Assembly: GCA_030765065.1 (NCBI GenBank)
Contig: CM060983.1
Span: forward strand, 54,434,067 to 54,498,066
DNA from: Deroplatys truncata
Taxonomy: Eukaryota; Arthropoda; Insecta; Mantodea; Mantidae
DNA length: 64,000 nt
Reading direction: 5' to 3'
Below are positions 43,855 through 55,897 of this stretch, piece after piece; position 1 is the stretch's first letter; each line of letters starts with the position of its first letter. The notes under the pieces are model-generated. The model was not told the origin of the DNA, did no database searches, and worked only from the letters and a program-made list of their open reading frames with translations. Position numbers and translations under genes: made by a program.

Positions 43855-45135
43855 CGCCTAACCAATCCTGGCATCTGCTGAACGCATTATAGAACACTCG
43901 ATAAGTTTCTGCAGCAGAAATATTAGGAGAAAGTACTTTGTTGTTGAGGTAGTTTGCACCACGCTTTTGGGCGTCAATTTGAAGTAGTATTATTGTTTAT
44001 GTTTTGGTGTTAGCCCAACGTTTGGGAAGCCAATTTGAAGTAGTTGATATTGTCTTGGAGTTTATTTATTTCTCTCCACGTATGGATGTCAACTTTGAAG
44101 TAGTGTTACTGTTATTGGAGATTGTTTGTTTATGCAATATGCTGCTACGTATGAGAAGCCGATTTGAAGATGTATTTTTGTTGTTTCACTCCAATTTTAA
44201 AAAATATATTTTAACTTTGTTATTAAACTGCTTCTATAGATAGTGTTTATGTTTGTTTTTGCCTCGGCTGCTTCAGTATTACTTTAGAGACACGATTCTC
44301 TTAATCAGGGTGTGGTGCGACAAGAATGTAGGCTTACACAGACTTTAAAGTTTAAATTCACATCTTTTTATTAATCCTTGACACAAATTAAATAGCACTA
44401 CACTGATATTAAGAGCTGTGAGATTCTTTAATTTAATACTTGCACTTTGTTATCGCGTATACATATTTTACGATTCACACGAATACGTAATATTTCTTTA
44501 GAGAACACATCTTCCACCCGGTCACTATCAAGGTCTGCCAGCAACTAACATATTTAAACCGTCCAAACCCGTAAACGTCTGTATTTCAAGTCTCTGATTG
44601 GTTAATCCTTGTACAATAGAATACCTGCAGTTTACTAAAGCTTTGTCTAGCTGTTGATTGGCTATTTTTAAATTGTCTAAAATTTACATTCTCGTTGCTC
44701 TAATCATGACTAGTAGCATTTAAACTCTCAAAACTCATTATTGCCTCAAGGTTACCTCATTGTTACTTCATTATTAGCAACTTTAAACTTATTATTTTCA
44801 CAGCTCTTACATTATCAAACTACGTAATGCATTCACATAACATTATTAAACGTGTTTACAATTATATAAGCATATGCAATGACTGTTACATACATTTTAA
44901 AAATTATTACATACATATTGCTTCTAGGCGGACTGTTATTGATTTACATATTATATAATTTAATTGAAATTACTCAAGTGTTAAAAATACTGCCTCAAAG
45001 GCACTCTGGATATTGTTTTCTGTTTCATTAAGCGTATGGGAATTTGTTGTATAAACTTTAACTTTAAGTATTCCCCGCAGATAATAATAATCACATGGAT
45101 TTAGATTTGTAGATTGAGTAGGTCAGTTAGTTATT
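43855..45135 (-). pseudogene. IS630/Tc1-like transposase C-terminus split by an LTR
   Basis: On the minus strand, 45135-44998 reads NLNPCDYY (third acidic block), GILKVKVYTTNSHTLNETEN and NIQS. After the LTR it resumes at 43927-43855 with NISAAETYRVFYNAFSRCQD and ends GYHFEAFL with a stop. Apart from an L-to-R-like change after the DYY block and the insertion, the frame is well kept, so this copy is younger than those at 0.2-4.8 kb. Confidence 0.8.
43928..44997 (-). mobile_element. LTR family A copy 8, inside a transposase
   Basis: About 1,070 bp, ending CTGCCTCA at 44997. The left terminus is decayed (AGAAAGTACTTTG without the leading TG). Flanks TAGG (about 43924-43927) and AAGG (44998-45001) would be a 4-bp duplication with one mismatch. 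The array includes CACCACGCTTTTGGGCGTCA and CCCAACGTTTGGGAAGCCAA. Confidence 0.78.
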
Positions 45136-45285
45136 CTGTAATAGAGGCAGGCATTTTCTTGGACTTCTTTCCAAGACAGCCCCTATTTCGTCTAATCTTT
45201 CCTCGATTAAAGCTTTGTTTGTACACGTCCGTTCGAGCAAAACTTAATACAATAAACACACTGTGTTCGGTAGTATATACATACT
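45136..45285. other. Unassigned
   Basis: Short stretch between the transposase relic and SINE1. Confidence 0.3.
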
Positions 45286-45298
45286 ATGATAACTACAC

Positions 45299-45803
45299 TG
45301 AGCGGGATGGTTCAGGCGGCAACGTCTGTGGCCCGCATTCGGGAGGCCCCGGGATCGACCACTCTAACCTACGGGGGTTTTGGGGGGATTTTCCCGGCGA
45401 ATGCTGGAGGCCCCGAATTTCCTGTCCCTCCATTTCGTTCCATTCTTCATTCCGTTGGTCTCTTTCAGGGTCGGAAGTGTCGGCGATGGTGTTTAGGTGC
45501 AGCGTGGTAGGGGAAAGGGATGTTCTTTATAACTCTTTCCATCCCTCGGCTTTCGGCTTGCTGCCGGGGTACTCGAACCCTCCTCTTTGTGGGGTGAGGT
45601 TCTTGATCTAACTGTCCGTCTGCCGGGGTGTCTATATCTGGAAACTTAGGGACTCTGTCAGTGCTGTGCCATTACTCCTGGATTCGGCCACCCGGTGTCT
45701 CCTCTCACCTCATGCTTCCTCCCGGGGACGTTCCCTAGTGGGGTGTAAGTACAATACCCACTCTGGATCGCTGAGTCCCCTCCGTAACAGAAGATAATAT
45801 AAG
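45299..45803 (+). repeat. tRNA-derived SINE (SINE1), full copy
   Basis: 505 bp with flanks ATGATAACTACAC (45286-45298) and ATGATAAATACAC (45804-45816), one mismatch. GCGGGATGGTTCAGGCGGC head, box-B-like GGGATCGACC, GC-rich body, and the ATATCTGGAAACTTAGGGAC...CTGAGTCC tail. The best reference copy of SINE1 in the window; the 165-codon frame overlapping it is not a gene. Confidence 0.82.
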
Positions 45804-45816
45804 ATGATAAATACAC

Positions 45817-46790
45817 ACAATAAGCAAATCAACAGACAGCTTCACCCTATGTTATTCCCACTATATATAATGCCAAACAACGTTAGACTGAACTGCAAAT
45901 GCCGTTACCCTTCGTAGGCGCGAGAGCTAGACAAAGTAAGGTCATTCAAGATGAACTCGGTATATCTGAGTTTTATTTTTTCCTCCATGGGTTCGTTAGC
46001 AACAAAAACTGATATGTAATACACGAAAAGTTCTGTTTTATTTCTGTATCGCCATACCAAGTCCGAATTGTTTAATTGTGAGTAACGTAAAGTGAATAAA
46101 AGAATCATTTTTATATGAGTACTATAATATGTAAGGGATTGTGTAAAGCTGTAACGGGTAGAGAAAGTCGTATAATCTGTGTTTATGTCTTAAAATAGAA
46201 TGCAGCTAAAGATTTGTAATTATGAGGTAATTAAGATACATCAAGCATTAAAATGTTTATATCGTATACTTAAAATGAGGTTAAATGTTATCCTTTTTCC
46301 CAAGATTTTTTAAAGTCATCTTAAAACAGCGCACAGTTATGATTTTGCATTTAAGATAATCCGTTGATAACGTGTTCTTCATTAGCACAATATAAACAGC
46401 TGTATCATACGTATAGACATTACGTAATAAGGAAGTGAGAATCGAGTTCTCAGAAGAGAAGTTCAAACAGAATACAAGCCGAGTAAATGAGATTCATGCC
46501 CTCAGCTCATCTTGTAGCAAGATCTGATAGAATTATAAATGAAGAACTTGGGAAGTTACAGACGAAATGTCGAAGGGTACTTCAGAACATAATCTCAGCC
46601 TTAAAGGCAAACGAGATACAGACGTGAAGTAAAAGCTACACTGTATCAGTACATAGCAAGTTCTAGTAGGGATGATAAGGGTCAAACTGGCATATCGAGA
46701 ACGTTTTTTCTCAACAAAGTTCACATATTCATTGCTAAAGCAATACGTAAGATACAACATATTAATCTAAGTGGCGGAATGGAATAAGCT
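45817..46790. other. Unassigned
   Basis: No repeat termini or protein motifs seen; only short open frames. Confidence 0.4.
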
Positions 46791-46796
46791 CTCATT

Positions 46797-48235
46797 TTTG
46801 CTTTCTCTACTACGGATAGTAAGTAGGGAAAAGATTGCATTTCGCCTAAAAATTCTATACCTAACGAGATTTCACCAGAAATACATGTTCTGAGGAGCCC
46901 TGAATCCAAATAACACATTTTTGGAAATGTGTGTGTATGTGTGTGTGTCTGCCTGTCTGTAAGTTTGTGAACAGCATAACTCAAAAACAAAAAGTCGGAT
47001 AAATACCAAACTTGGTATTTAAGTTAAGTATCTTCCAAGAATTCGACACGAAGATTTACAAGAAAATCTCCCCATCCCAGACTGCCATTACATGGAACAT
47101 TTTTCGAAAAAAAATTTTGGCTCTAACGATTTTGATTAAAATATCATATGTTTAAAATATTTCCATGGCAAAAAAAATGTGCCAAAAGTCCTCTTCATTC
47201 TGAAAAACTTCTTAGTAACTGGTAAAGCATAAGAGCTAGACAAAAGTTTAGTACACAAAAAATGTAGATCTCGTTTTGTCGAGTGAGCTATTTCCGAGAT
47301 ATTCCTTGTTATTTGTTTGAATTTTCCAATAATTACATTTCTTCTGAAATGGGAGTTCTTTATTTTTTTTTACGTTCTCTACTACGTATAGAAGTAGGAG
47401 GAAGTGTTGTATTCCACCCAAAAGTTCTATACCAAGGTTTCACTGGAAATACCTATTTTGAGGGCCCCTGAATGCAAACAAAGCATTTTTGGAAACATGT
47501 TCGTGTGTGTGTCTGTGTGCCTGTGAACACTATAACTCAAAAACGAAAAGTCGTTTAAATGCCAAACTTGGTGTTTAGGTTCAATATCTTCCAAAGATGC
47601 TACACGAAGATTTTCAAAAAAATACCGACCTTAAACTACCCTTTACATGGAACAAACTTTGAAATGTTTGATTTTCTAAAATAATGGCTCTAATGATTTT
47701 GATTAAAACATCTACCATATATGAAAGATATTTTCATGGAAAATAAAATGCATATCTACAATTTTCTGGAAATAACCTAGGAAGCCCTGTTCATTCGAAA
47801 GGAATTTTTTATAATGTTGTACAACTGGTAAACTTTAAGCGATAGACGAAAACGTACTACACAAAAAATGTAGATCTCTTTAAAACACATACTTTACTTC
47901 AAATAAATCTTTTGTGCTATAAGCCTGTCTGATATATTCGTTATTAATGGTTTGAATTGTTCATAGTTAGCCATTGTTTTAAAGTTCTGTCGATTTTCAG
48001 TTGCTTCTCGCCATTGCATGGTAACAGCATGGAATTTTAAAGCACGTAAGCGTCCAGTTCTTAAACATTTGACTATCGCTGTTCCCTTTATATCTATAAC
48101 GGAGTGTGTAATGTAGCTAATCCCGGAAAAGTTTATCTGGATTAAAATGAAGTAGACAGGAAAATAAGCTTTTTTAAGAATAGCTTGTATAACCACTAAT
48201 AAACGATAAACTTCCTGTGAATATAACATAAGATT
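46797..48235 (+). repeat. Two family B units head to tail
   Basis: Unit 1 is 46797-47371, ending GAGTTCTTTATTTTTTTTT. Unit 2 begins TACGTTCTCTACTACG at about 47371 and runs to 48235 with a decayed end. The junction falls at the same internal T run used in the 26-kb array. GT tracts near 46928 and 47504. Confidence 0.8.
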
Positions 48236-48588
48236 TTTAAACTTAAACTGTTCGAACCATTAATAAGTATCTGTAACTCGACTGAAAGAATGCTTTAATT
48301 TAAATTTATTGCCATTAATTGTAGAACTTTTTAAAAAATCTTAGGTCCATTGGTATGCACCCGCAAATCCTACAAATTTAAACAATATTAAAGCTTTCGT
48401 TAAAGTAAATAAATCCATGGGGAATCTCATAGATTTACAAAGCACTCTGACACACAGCGTAACGGTAAGGCCGCACTCAAATAGGTAGTCTTGTAAAATA
48501 CAAACTATACACTAATGTGTGTAATAAAGCGATATATTACTTACTGCATATTTTAAATGACAAGAGAACAAGTGACCGTGCTAAAAAC
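48236..48588. other. Unassigned
   Basis: No recognised feature. Confidence 0.35.
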
Positions 48589-49405
48589 TGTTACATGCAA
48601 AGAGAATTACATTTTACACATAGCGACCAGTTCTAAAAATATTTGACTATCGCTTAAGGCGTATTATGTTCCCCTTGTTTTGTAATTGCAAGGGCAATAT
48701 AGAAATACAGTAGCCTTTAAGCATAGACATATCTCTTAATAGCTGGTTTCTAGGTGCAGCACCATTCCCTTTGTCACAGATTAATACTCTTTGCATATCC
48801 AAGACAAAAAAATGAATAACGAATTCCCATTTGAGAAAATAAGTATTGAAAAATTTAAGGGAATAACAAGCAATATCTCGAAAATGGTTCACTCAACAAC
48901 AAAAATGTATATGATATAAATTCTGTATTTTAACGCGATCTACATTTTTTGTGCAGTAAAATGTTGCCTATCTCTTATGGTTTACCAGTTATGCAAAAGT
49001 CGTTCACAATGAAGAATACTTTTGGAGACATTCTAAGAAAATTCAAGATATACATTTTATTTGTCATGAAAATATCTTAAACATATGATAAATTAATCAG
49101 AATTGTTAGAGCCATTTTTGAGAAAATTTCCCATGTAAAGGGTAATCTGGGGTTGGGGGGATTTTCTTGAAAACCTTCGTGTCACATCTCTGAAAGATAT
49201 TGAACCTAAATACCAAGTTTGGTGTTTATCCGACTGTTCGTTTCTGAGTTATGCTGTTCACAGATACGTACACGGACATGTTCCAAAAATGTTTTTATTG
49301 GATTCAGGGGGTCCCAAAACATATATTTCCGGTGAAATCTCGGTATCGAATTTTTGGGTGGAATACAATACTTCCCCTACTTACTATACGTAGTAGAGAA
49401 AGTAA
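48589..49405 (-). mobile_element. Family B copy, inverted, tail-truncated
   Basis: Starts inside B at CATGCAAAGAGAATTAC and ends TACGTAGTAGAGAAAGT. The AC tract has collapsed (ACAGATACGTACACGG). Confidence 0.8.
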
Positions 49406-49409
49406 AAAG

Positions 49410-50636
49410 GGAGAAAATATGAATATAAAAACTATAGAGGCGTTATAACAAATAGCACATTAAGTAGACTGCATAGTAAAATAATTAAGCATTTCTTTGA
49501 ACTAGAATACAAAAATTTGTAAGCAGAAGAACAGTCAGGCTTTAGAGCAGGTAAATCAATTATTGATCATATATTCTGTTTACAACAGATAATAGAGAAG
49601 AAACAGGAACACAATCCCTCCATCTGGGTTCATTGATATAGAAAAATAATTGAGGAAGTTACACATATTTGGATAAGAGGAATTCAAAATTTACACAAAA
49701 ACACACACGAAAAAGTAAAAATGGGAAAATACTTGTCAAGCGAATTTCATGTTAATAAAGGATTACGATAGAGATCTGTGTAACTCCCGCGTTATATGCA
49801 ATTTACACAGAAAAAGCTATGGAATTTTGGAAAAATAAGTGCAAAAATATGGGAATTCCCATAGATGGTTGCTCATCAATATACTCCCTGCAATTTGCGG
49901 CTGAACATTTAATTCTGGCCCAAGAATATGAAGACGTAGAATATCTTACAAGGAAAATGATTCTAAATACAATAAATGGAGCCTAAAAGTAAGTATGAAT
50001 AAATTAAAATATGTGACCATTGGAGATGTTCATCAAGATTTGGTACTGGAAGAGGAAATGGGGATAATTAAACACACAGGGGAATATAAATACCTGGGAG
50101 TAAAGATTACACAAGATGGGAAACAAGAAAATGAAGTAAGATCAAAGATAAACTCATAAAAGTATGCTATATCTACTTTGAATGGTATATTATGCGATAA
50201 ACAGGTCTCAAAAGTCTGAAAAAACTAAAACTACAATTTTTAAAACAATAGAAGTATTATAACCTATGGCTCCGATGTTCAGACTCTGAAAGATGAAAAG
50301 AAAATTATTGGCAACAGAAATAAATTATTGGAGAAGATCTGCTAGGATATCTAAAAGAGGACAAATTAGAAATTAGGCTATAAAAGAAAATATGAATTCT
50401 CAGAATTCAATTTTAGATCTTAATCGACAGAAACAATTAGAATGTCATGCTAAAAGAATGGCACATGAAAGATTACCCAAAAGAATAATGGAGCGGACGC
50501 CACCAGGAAGGAGGAGAAAAGGAAGACCGCATAGCACGTGGACTCAAGGAATTAGAGGGGCAATCATGGATTGGGTAATTGAGGAAGATTTATGATCCAA
50601 CAAGCAAGAATGGAGAAAAGTAATAAGATTCTAAAA
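49410..50636 (+). pseudogene. LINE reverse transcriptase relic
   Basis: Heavily broken. Successive frames give FFELEYKNL, AEEQSGFRAGKSIIDHIFCLQ (the RT motif before the palm), IWIRGIQNLH, YLSSEFHVNKGLR, then KTLKVSMNKLKYVTIG-like, EYKYLGVKITQDGK (post-catalytic YLG motif), ITYGSDVQTLK and the C-terminal LPKRIMERTPPGRRRKGRPH. A palm-like stretch near 49880 is frameshifted and the YxDD box is not intact. The motif order fits an RTE/Jockey-type ORF2 about 1.2 kb long. LTR-A copy 9 is inserted at its 3' end. Confidence 0.75.
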
Positions 50637-50639
50637 ACT

Positions 50640-51463
50640 TGAGGCAGTTTTTTTAACACTTAAATTATTTCAGTCTAATTATATAAATATAAATTCAATA
50701 ACAACCCACCTTAAAGCAATATATGTATGTAACAATATATAAAAATGTATGTAACAGTCATTGTATATGTTTGTATTATTGTATCCATGTGCAATAATGT
50801 TATGTGAATATATTACATAATTTAGTAATGTAGGAGCTGTGAGAATAATAGGTCAAAGGTTGCTAACAATGAGGTAACCTTGAGGCAATAATGAGTTTGA
50901 GAGTTTAAATGTTACTTGTGATTCTTGGAAGCAATAATGTAATTTTAGTGACAGTTTAAAAATATCCAATCAACAAACCAGAAAAAGCTTTAGTTAAATG
51001 AAGGTATTCTATTGGAGCAGGATTAGCCAATCAGATGCTTGAAATTCAGAAATTTACAAGTTTAGGCGGTTGAAATCAGTTCAGTTGGTTGCAGACAGCG
51101 TTACTAACCGGACCAGTTTACGTGTTAAAAAGTGTAGTTAATTAATAAAAAGAATCTCACAGCTCTCTATAGCAGTGAAGTGTTATTTAAATCGTATCAA
51201 GCATTGATAAAAGGAGTGAATTAAAATTATAATCTGTGTAAGCCTGCATTCTTGTCGCACCACTACCCTGCTAAGAGAAACGTGTCTCTAACAAATACTG
51301 ACGCAGCCGAGGCAAACATAAATATTTAAAGAAACAGTAAAAATACATTTGGGGCGAAGGCTACCGGAAACCGGATACCATACGTGCGGTTGTAACCAAC
51401 TTCAAGTTCGGTTCCCCAACAGTCGAAATACGATACAACTCCTTCTAAAATACTCCTTTCTCA
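50640..51463 (+). mobile_element. Solo LTR, family A copy 9 (shortest)
   Basis: 824 bp, TGAGGCAG...TTTCTCA, with AACT at 50636-50639 and 51464-51467. The array is reduced to about 115 bp (TTGGGGCGAAGGC and TTCGGTTCCCC units). CCAAT boxes and AATAAA positions are conserved. Confidence 0.87.
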
Positions 51464-51467
51464 AACT

Positions 51468-52105
51468 GTAGCCTTGGATGCCGGAAACATGTTTGTATAC
51501 TATAAAACCGGATATTATTATTGTTGTTATTATTATTATTACTATTATATTTCGTAGGTAAACGTACTTATCTCGGTTGTTAATGCGGCATCTCGTATAT
51601 TACAAGCTCATACCGAGCAGACACTCCCCATACACACCATATTTAGCGCTAGAGTACTCGCATGAATTGCCTACATGTGGAATTCAGAGCAGTCTGGCAG
51701 TAATCCCGCTGTGTGTGTGTGTATATTCCGGGATGAGAAGAAGCCATTACTGGAGGTCAAAGGCCGCCGCGGGAACGGCAATTTTCCGTTTGTTTGCGTT
51801 GATGAAATTAGCGACTGACGTCACCGCATTCTTTCCGTACCGGGGGCGGGTGTTCGTATAAGACGAGGAATGGAATTGCTCTCATTAACAGCAAGAGCAT
51901 GTGCTCCGGAACATGCCGGAAGTGAACTTCTTGCTCCCGTGCTCTGCAACGAGATTTCACCGCTCCAGCGATTTGAATTATGTAATGTGCATAAGCGTGC
52001 TGTAATTCAAAATGGTGATTTATATCTTGTTAGGCGCCGTCAAAACAAACATCGTAGGAAATTTTGCAGAAACAAACCACAAGCGACGAACCCATTTCAC
52101 AGGGT
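51468..52105. other. Unassigned, with two moderate open frames
   Basis: Frames 51577-51861 and 51870-52142 show no domain, and their codon use gives no support. An (ATT)n-like run is at about 51518-51548. GC is higher at 51750-51960. Confidence 0.4.
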
Positions 52106-52107
52106 TA

Positions 52108-52315
52108 AATATGTTTCTTTCCCTACCGCTTACCTATGGTAGGTAGAGGAATTCCATTCAAAAACTTGAATTTGAACTTAACCTAAAACATGCGTTTTGA
52201 GGTTCATTAAAGAAGCATTTTAGAAGAAAAAAATCGCCTGTGTGAGGCGGTGCGAGCATAAACAGCTTAACTTAAAAACAAAAACTCGGATGAATAACGA
52301 AATTTAGTGATTTTG
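52108..52315 (+). mobile_element. Family B fragment, diverged
   Basis: TTTCTTTCCCTACCGCTTACC start, a modified CCATTCAAAAACTTG block and AACAGCTTAACTTAAAAAC. It ends where the next B begins. Confidence 0.6.
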
Positions 52316-52317
52316 TT

Positions 52318-52647
52318 ACTATCCCCACTACGTAGAGTACGATAAGTACGGGAAGTATTGCATTCCACCAGAACATTCTGCACGATTTCACCGTAAATAC
52401 GTGTTTTGATGTCCCCAGGTTGCAAAAAAAGCATTTTTAGAAAAAAGGTCTATGTCCCTGTGAACAGCATAACTCAAAAATGAAGAGTCGGATAAATACC
52501 AAACTTGGTATTTAGGTTCAGTATCTTTCAAAGATGCGACATGAGGATTTTCAAGAAAATTCTCCAACCGAACTACCCTTTATTAGGAAAATTATTGGAA
52601 AGTTTGATTTTCTAAAAAGTGACTAACGATTTTGATTAAAATACCAT

Positions 52648-52686
<39 letters not shown>

Positions 52687-53990
52687 TGCTAGCAATCTTT
52701 CTTAGAATATGGCTATACATCAGTCCAAGCTGTTATCTTGCCATATTCTACCCATATTACACTCTTTAATTATAACATAAAAATGATGATAATAATAATA
52801 TTAATAATAATAATAATAAATAATAGTAATGATACCAAAAGAATAATCTTATAATACTAATATTATAATTCTATAATTACATAACTTAACATCACAGGAT
52901 GAAATTAATTTACATCTCTTTTTATTGTCCATAACCATTTATTTTCTACTTTGGACAGGTACTCTCCTACCTTTTTACTATCCTTGTTAAAACTCTTGCT
53001 TAAAGCTACTTTCCTGTCCAGTTTGAACCATTTCCCATTTACAGCTTGCTTTCTCCAATGCTGTGTACCTTTACAATAAAAAACGATATGTTCTAAATCT
53101 TCTCTTTCCCCACATATTGTACACTGGCTCTACGGGAACCCATTTCTCATTCCTATTAGTCTCCATACGCCTGCTCGTACCCAGGCTATACTTTCTCTTT
53201 GTTCCTTATTTGAGTTATCCACATACTGTTCTCAAGCCCATACATTTTTTTATTAAAATGTATGATTCCAAGAAACTTTTCTTCCAAATGTTACTAAATG
53301 AATGTTGTATCTCTATATCTTCAAACCTCCGCCTAGGTTCTTTCCAAAAACCCTTAACATTATTTTCCCTCCTCCAAATTTCTGCCAGACCACTATTTTC
53401 CAAATTAGTTTGTATACTATAACTCCACCCATTTTTCTTTAAGCTCCTATCTTGGAATTCCAAACACTGCCTCAACAAGTTCTTCTCTTCTAAATTTAAT
53501 AGTCTGTACCAATATTTAAGAGCTCTCTCCATTAATACCCCTTTCCCCCCACTCTCTGCATTTCAATTAGAGCAAATTCCTTAACTGTAGTATTTGGCAG
53601 GCCTAAAACGTCTCTACAAAAACTCCTATGTACCATATCTATCTCTTCCCAGCCTCGTTCTACTCCCCATATTTCACTTCCATATAACATTTTTGCAAAT
53701 ACCATATATAAACCATACAAATAAAATATATATCTCGAATTTTCTGGGAATAGCCTTTGAAGTCCTCCTCGTTAGGAAACAAAATTGTATAATCTTGTAT
53801 AACTGAGAAACGTTAAGTGATAAACGAAAACGTACTACACAAACAAATGTAGGTATATCTCTTTAAAACACACAATTTATTTCAATTGTTTTCTTTTAGC
53901 ATAAGCCATTTCTGAGATATCCGTTATTAATGGTTCGAAGTTTTCATTTATTCGTCAGCATTTAAGTCCTTTCAATATTCACTAAGGACC
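52318..53990 (+). mobile_element. Family B copy with LINE insert
   Basis: ACTATCCCCACTACG start to the TTCATTTATTCGTCAGCATT region. A LINE (52647-53696) splits it at TTAAAATACCAT. It lacks the GTAGAGAAAGT end. Confidence 0.72.
52647..53696 (-). pseudogene. 5'-truncated LINE, ORF2 C-terminus, TTTA tail
   Basis: An exact 9-bp target duplication AAATACCAT is at 52638-52646 and 53697-53705. On the minus strand it begins at KMLYGSEIWGVERGWEEID, MVHRSFCRDVLGLP and FALIEM; one base lost or gained in a G run near 53540 shifts the frame, and MERALKYWYRLLNLEEKNLL to FSNIWKKSFLE follow. The 3' UTR has an AAT microsatellite (about 52781-52835) and the element ends in (TAAA)n, read as TTTA repeats at 52647-52687. 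Typical 5'-truncated target-primed insertion. Confidence 0.87.
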
Positions 53991-54111
53991 AACCTCCAAA
54001 CTGTAACAGATGTAACATTCTCTAACCATTCAGCACATCCTTATAGAGTATCCACAGTATAGTAGATGTAGACAACTTTCCAATCTTCCCAGTGCAGTTA
54101 AGAGACCGAAT
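53991..54111. other. Unassigned; possible upstream part of the Penelope-like relic
   Basis: No intact frame. It may contain more of the element that follows. Confidence 0.35.
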
Positions 54112-54588
54112 ATGATCAAGAAGGCTAATCATTTTTGGAATAGCAACCATGAGATTGGACAAGAGATAAAACTACTCAAATTTATTCAGATACCATCACA
54201 TTTGGAAATATGGGAAAAGATCTTCATTCACTTCAACATTGAGAATGTTTTGAATTTTGAGATACCACCGACAGACCACTTAATGCAGTTGATCCATTTA
54301 AACAAGAGAAAAAATAGAAGTTCCCAAGGTTCTCCACAGATGGCAGCAAATTCAAGATCAAGTGTTTTCAAGACTTTTCAACAGAATGCAGACCAATTAC
54401 ATCATAAGAGAGAAGAAAGAAGCATGATGAGTGACCAACAGACAACACAGAGGGCAGCAACAGCTTTAGGTTCCAAGGTTTCCCAACAGAGGGCAGAAAT
54501 AACATTTAATGAAAAGCTTCTTGGGGAGAGGGGAGAGGGAGATCCGTCAGTTGGATTCTCAGCTGAAGATGGGAGAAACATCTCTTGA
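54112..54588 (+). pseudogene. Penelope-like element C-terminal remnant
   Basis: A 158-codon open frame whose first third (NHEIGQEIKLLKFIQIPSHL, then VLNFEIPPTDHLMQLI) matches in order the tail of the GIY-YIG relic at 16.2-16.4 kb (NHEIKWEFALLKHIKTP, MNFDTPPVDD). It then continues as a hydrophilic Q/S-rich extension to SAEDGRNIS. The GIY-YIG core itself is absent, so this is a truncated 3' piece, not a host gene. Confidence 0.65.
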
Positions 54589-54659
54589 AAGCGCTCCTGC
54601 GATAACATCTAGCGCACATATGTGATGGGAATTTACATTTTCGAACTCAAAAAATTTTA

Positions 54660-55897
54660 AATGTTACATAACGTCACTATAAATAATACTTCTGGTTTAT
54701 CATAAAATACAGCAATGTTTGAACTATTTTGCGACGTAGTCACCACAAGAATTGAGATATTTGTCTTATCATGGGACCAACGTTTGTATTCCCGTGTCGT
54801 AGAAGTCTGCCGCCTGTGAATGGAACCAGCACGTGACAGTCGTCTTTAGCTCTTCGTCGTTGTCAAAACGCTGACTGGGGGACAGGAATTTCTTGAGGTG
54901 CAAGAAAAGATGGAAATCGCTGGGAGCAAGATCAGGACTGTATGTAGTATGATCAAACAGCTCCCAGCCGAACCCCTGCAGAACAGATGCTCTTCGCTGA
55001 TCCGTATGTGGACGAGCATTGTTGTGGAGCAGACACCATTCCATTGTTTTGAATGGCACGTCGCAATTCCCGCAGTGTTTTACAGTAACAGTCAGCGTTC
55101 ATTGTTTCACCTCTGGGCAGGAAGTCAATGAGCAGAATGCCAATTGTGTCCCAGAACACGTGCGCATCATTTTCTGCACCGACACAGTCTATTTGAACAT
55201 TCTCCTTGACCAGAGATACACTGTGACGCCAATGCATTGACTGCTGCTTGGTTTCCGGAATGAAGTGCGAAAACCATGTCTTGTCGCCCGTGACCATCCT
55301 GTCGAGGAACTCTTAACCATCATCATAATACCGCTGCAGAAATGTCAGTGCTGCTCCTAAGCGTTTCGTTTGTGCTCGGGTGTCAGGTTTTTCGGCACCC
55401 ACCTGGCACACAATTGCCGGAACAGCAAGTGCTTGACAATTTTATGCAACAAGGATCGCGATATCTGCAGAAAACGGCTGCTGAGCTCCACAATCGTGAA
55501 GCAATGACGCACCAGCTTAACAAAGTCATCATTGATGAGGGATGGTCGCCCACTGCGCTCTCACCATAGACATTTGACGACCTTCGGAAAACTGCCTACA
55601 CCAAGGACGCACCATCTGCTTTCTCATCATGTTGAGCCCGTAGACCTGACAGAGCTGATGATGAATTTCGATCGGCGCTGTGTTTTGTGCAGTAAGGAAC
55701 TTTATCACTGACCGCACCTCGCAGGCGGCGGAAGAACGCCTATTCGGGTCACGCGCTACTGGCACCAGGCGGGATCTGTCCTGCCGGCATATGATTGATA
55801 CATCATAGATCTGTTACACATGAGCAATTTTCCCGGCTAAATACGTTTATTTTAAAGGAAACAAAATCGGGAAACTGACTTTCTGGATGCGCCTCGT
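54660..55897 (-). pseudogene. mariner transposase, inactive, minus strand
   Basis: The N-terminal frame 55765-55529 has EVRSVIKFLTAQNTAPIEI and VRPWCRQFSEGRQ. The middle frame 55297-54953 has VTGDKTWFSHFIPETKQQ (first Asp) and FLPRGETMNADCYCKTLREL. The last frame 55059-54769 has LLHNNARPHT, where Asn replaces the second catalytic Asp, and YSPDLAPSDFHLFLHLKKFL (third Asp). A C-terminal NSCGDYVAK with stop ends near 54690. The right terminus GGATGCGCCTCG plus TA (to 55897) is a mariner inverted repeat; the opposite repeat is not recognisable near 54640. Frameshifts plus the D-to-N change mean no activity. Confidence 0.85.

Noticed and set aside
45114-45611. 165-codon open frame
   Set aside because: Its second half lies in SINE1 and its first half covers a transposase antisense strand.
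51577-52142. Two consecutive open frames as exons of a host gene
   Set aside because: No splice signals, domain or codon bias that I can support, and the second frame runs into a B fragment.
54112-54588. Host gene encoding a 158-residue Q/S-rich protein
   Set aside because: The first third matches, in order, the Penelope-like tail at 16.2 kb, so it is a retroelement remnant.
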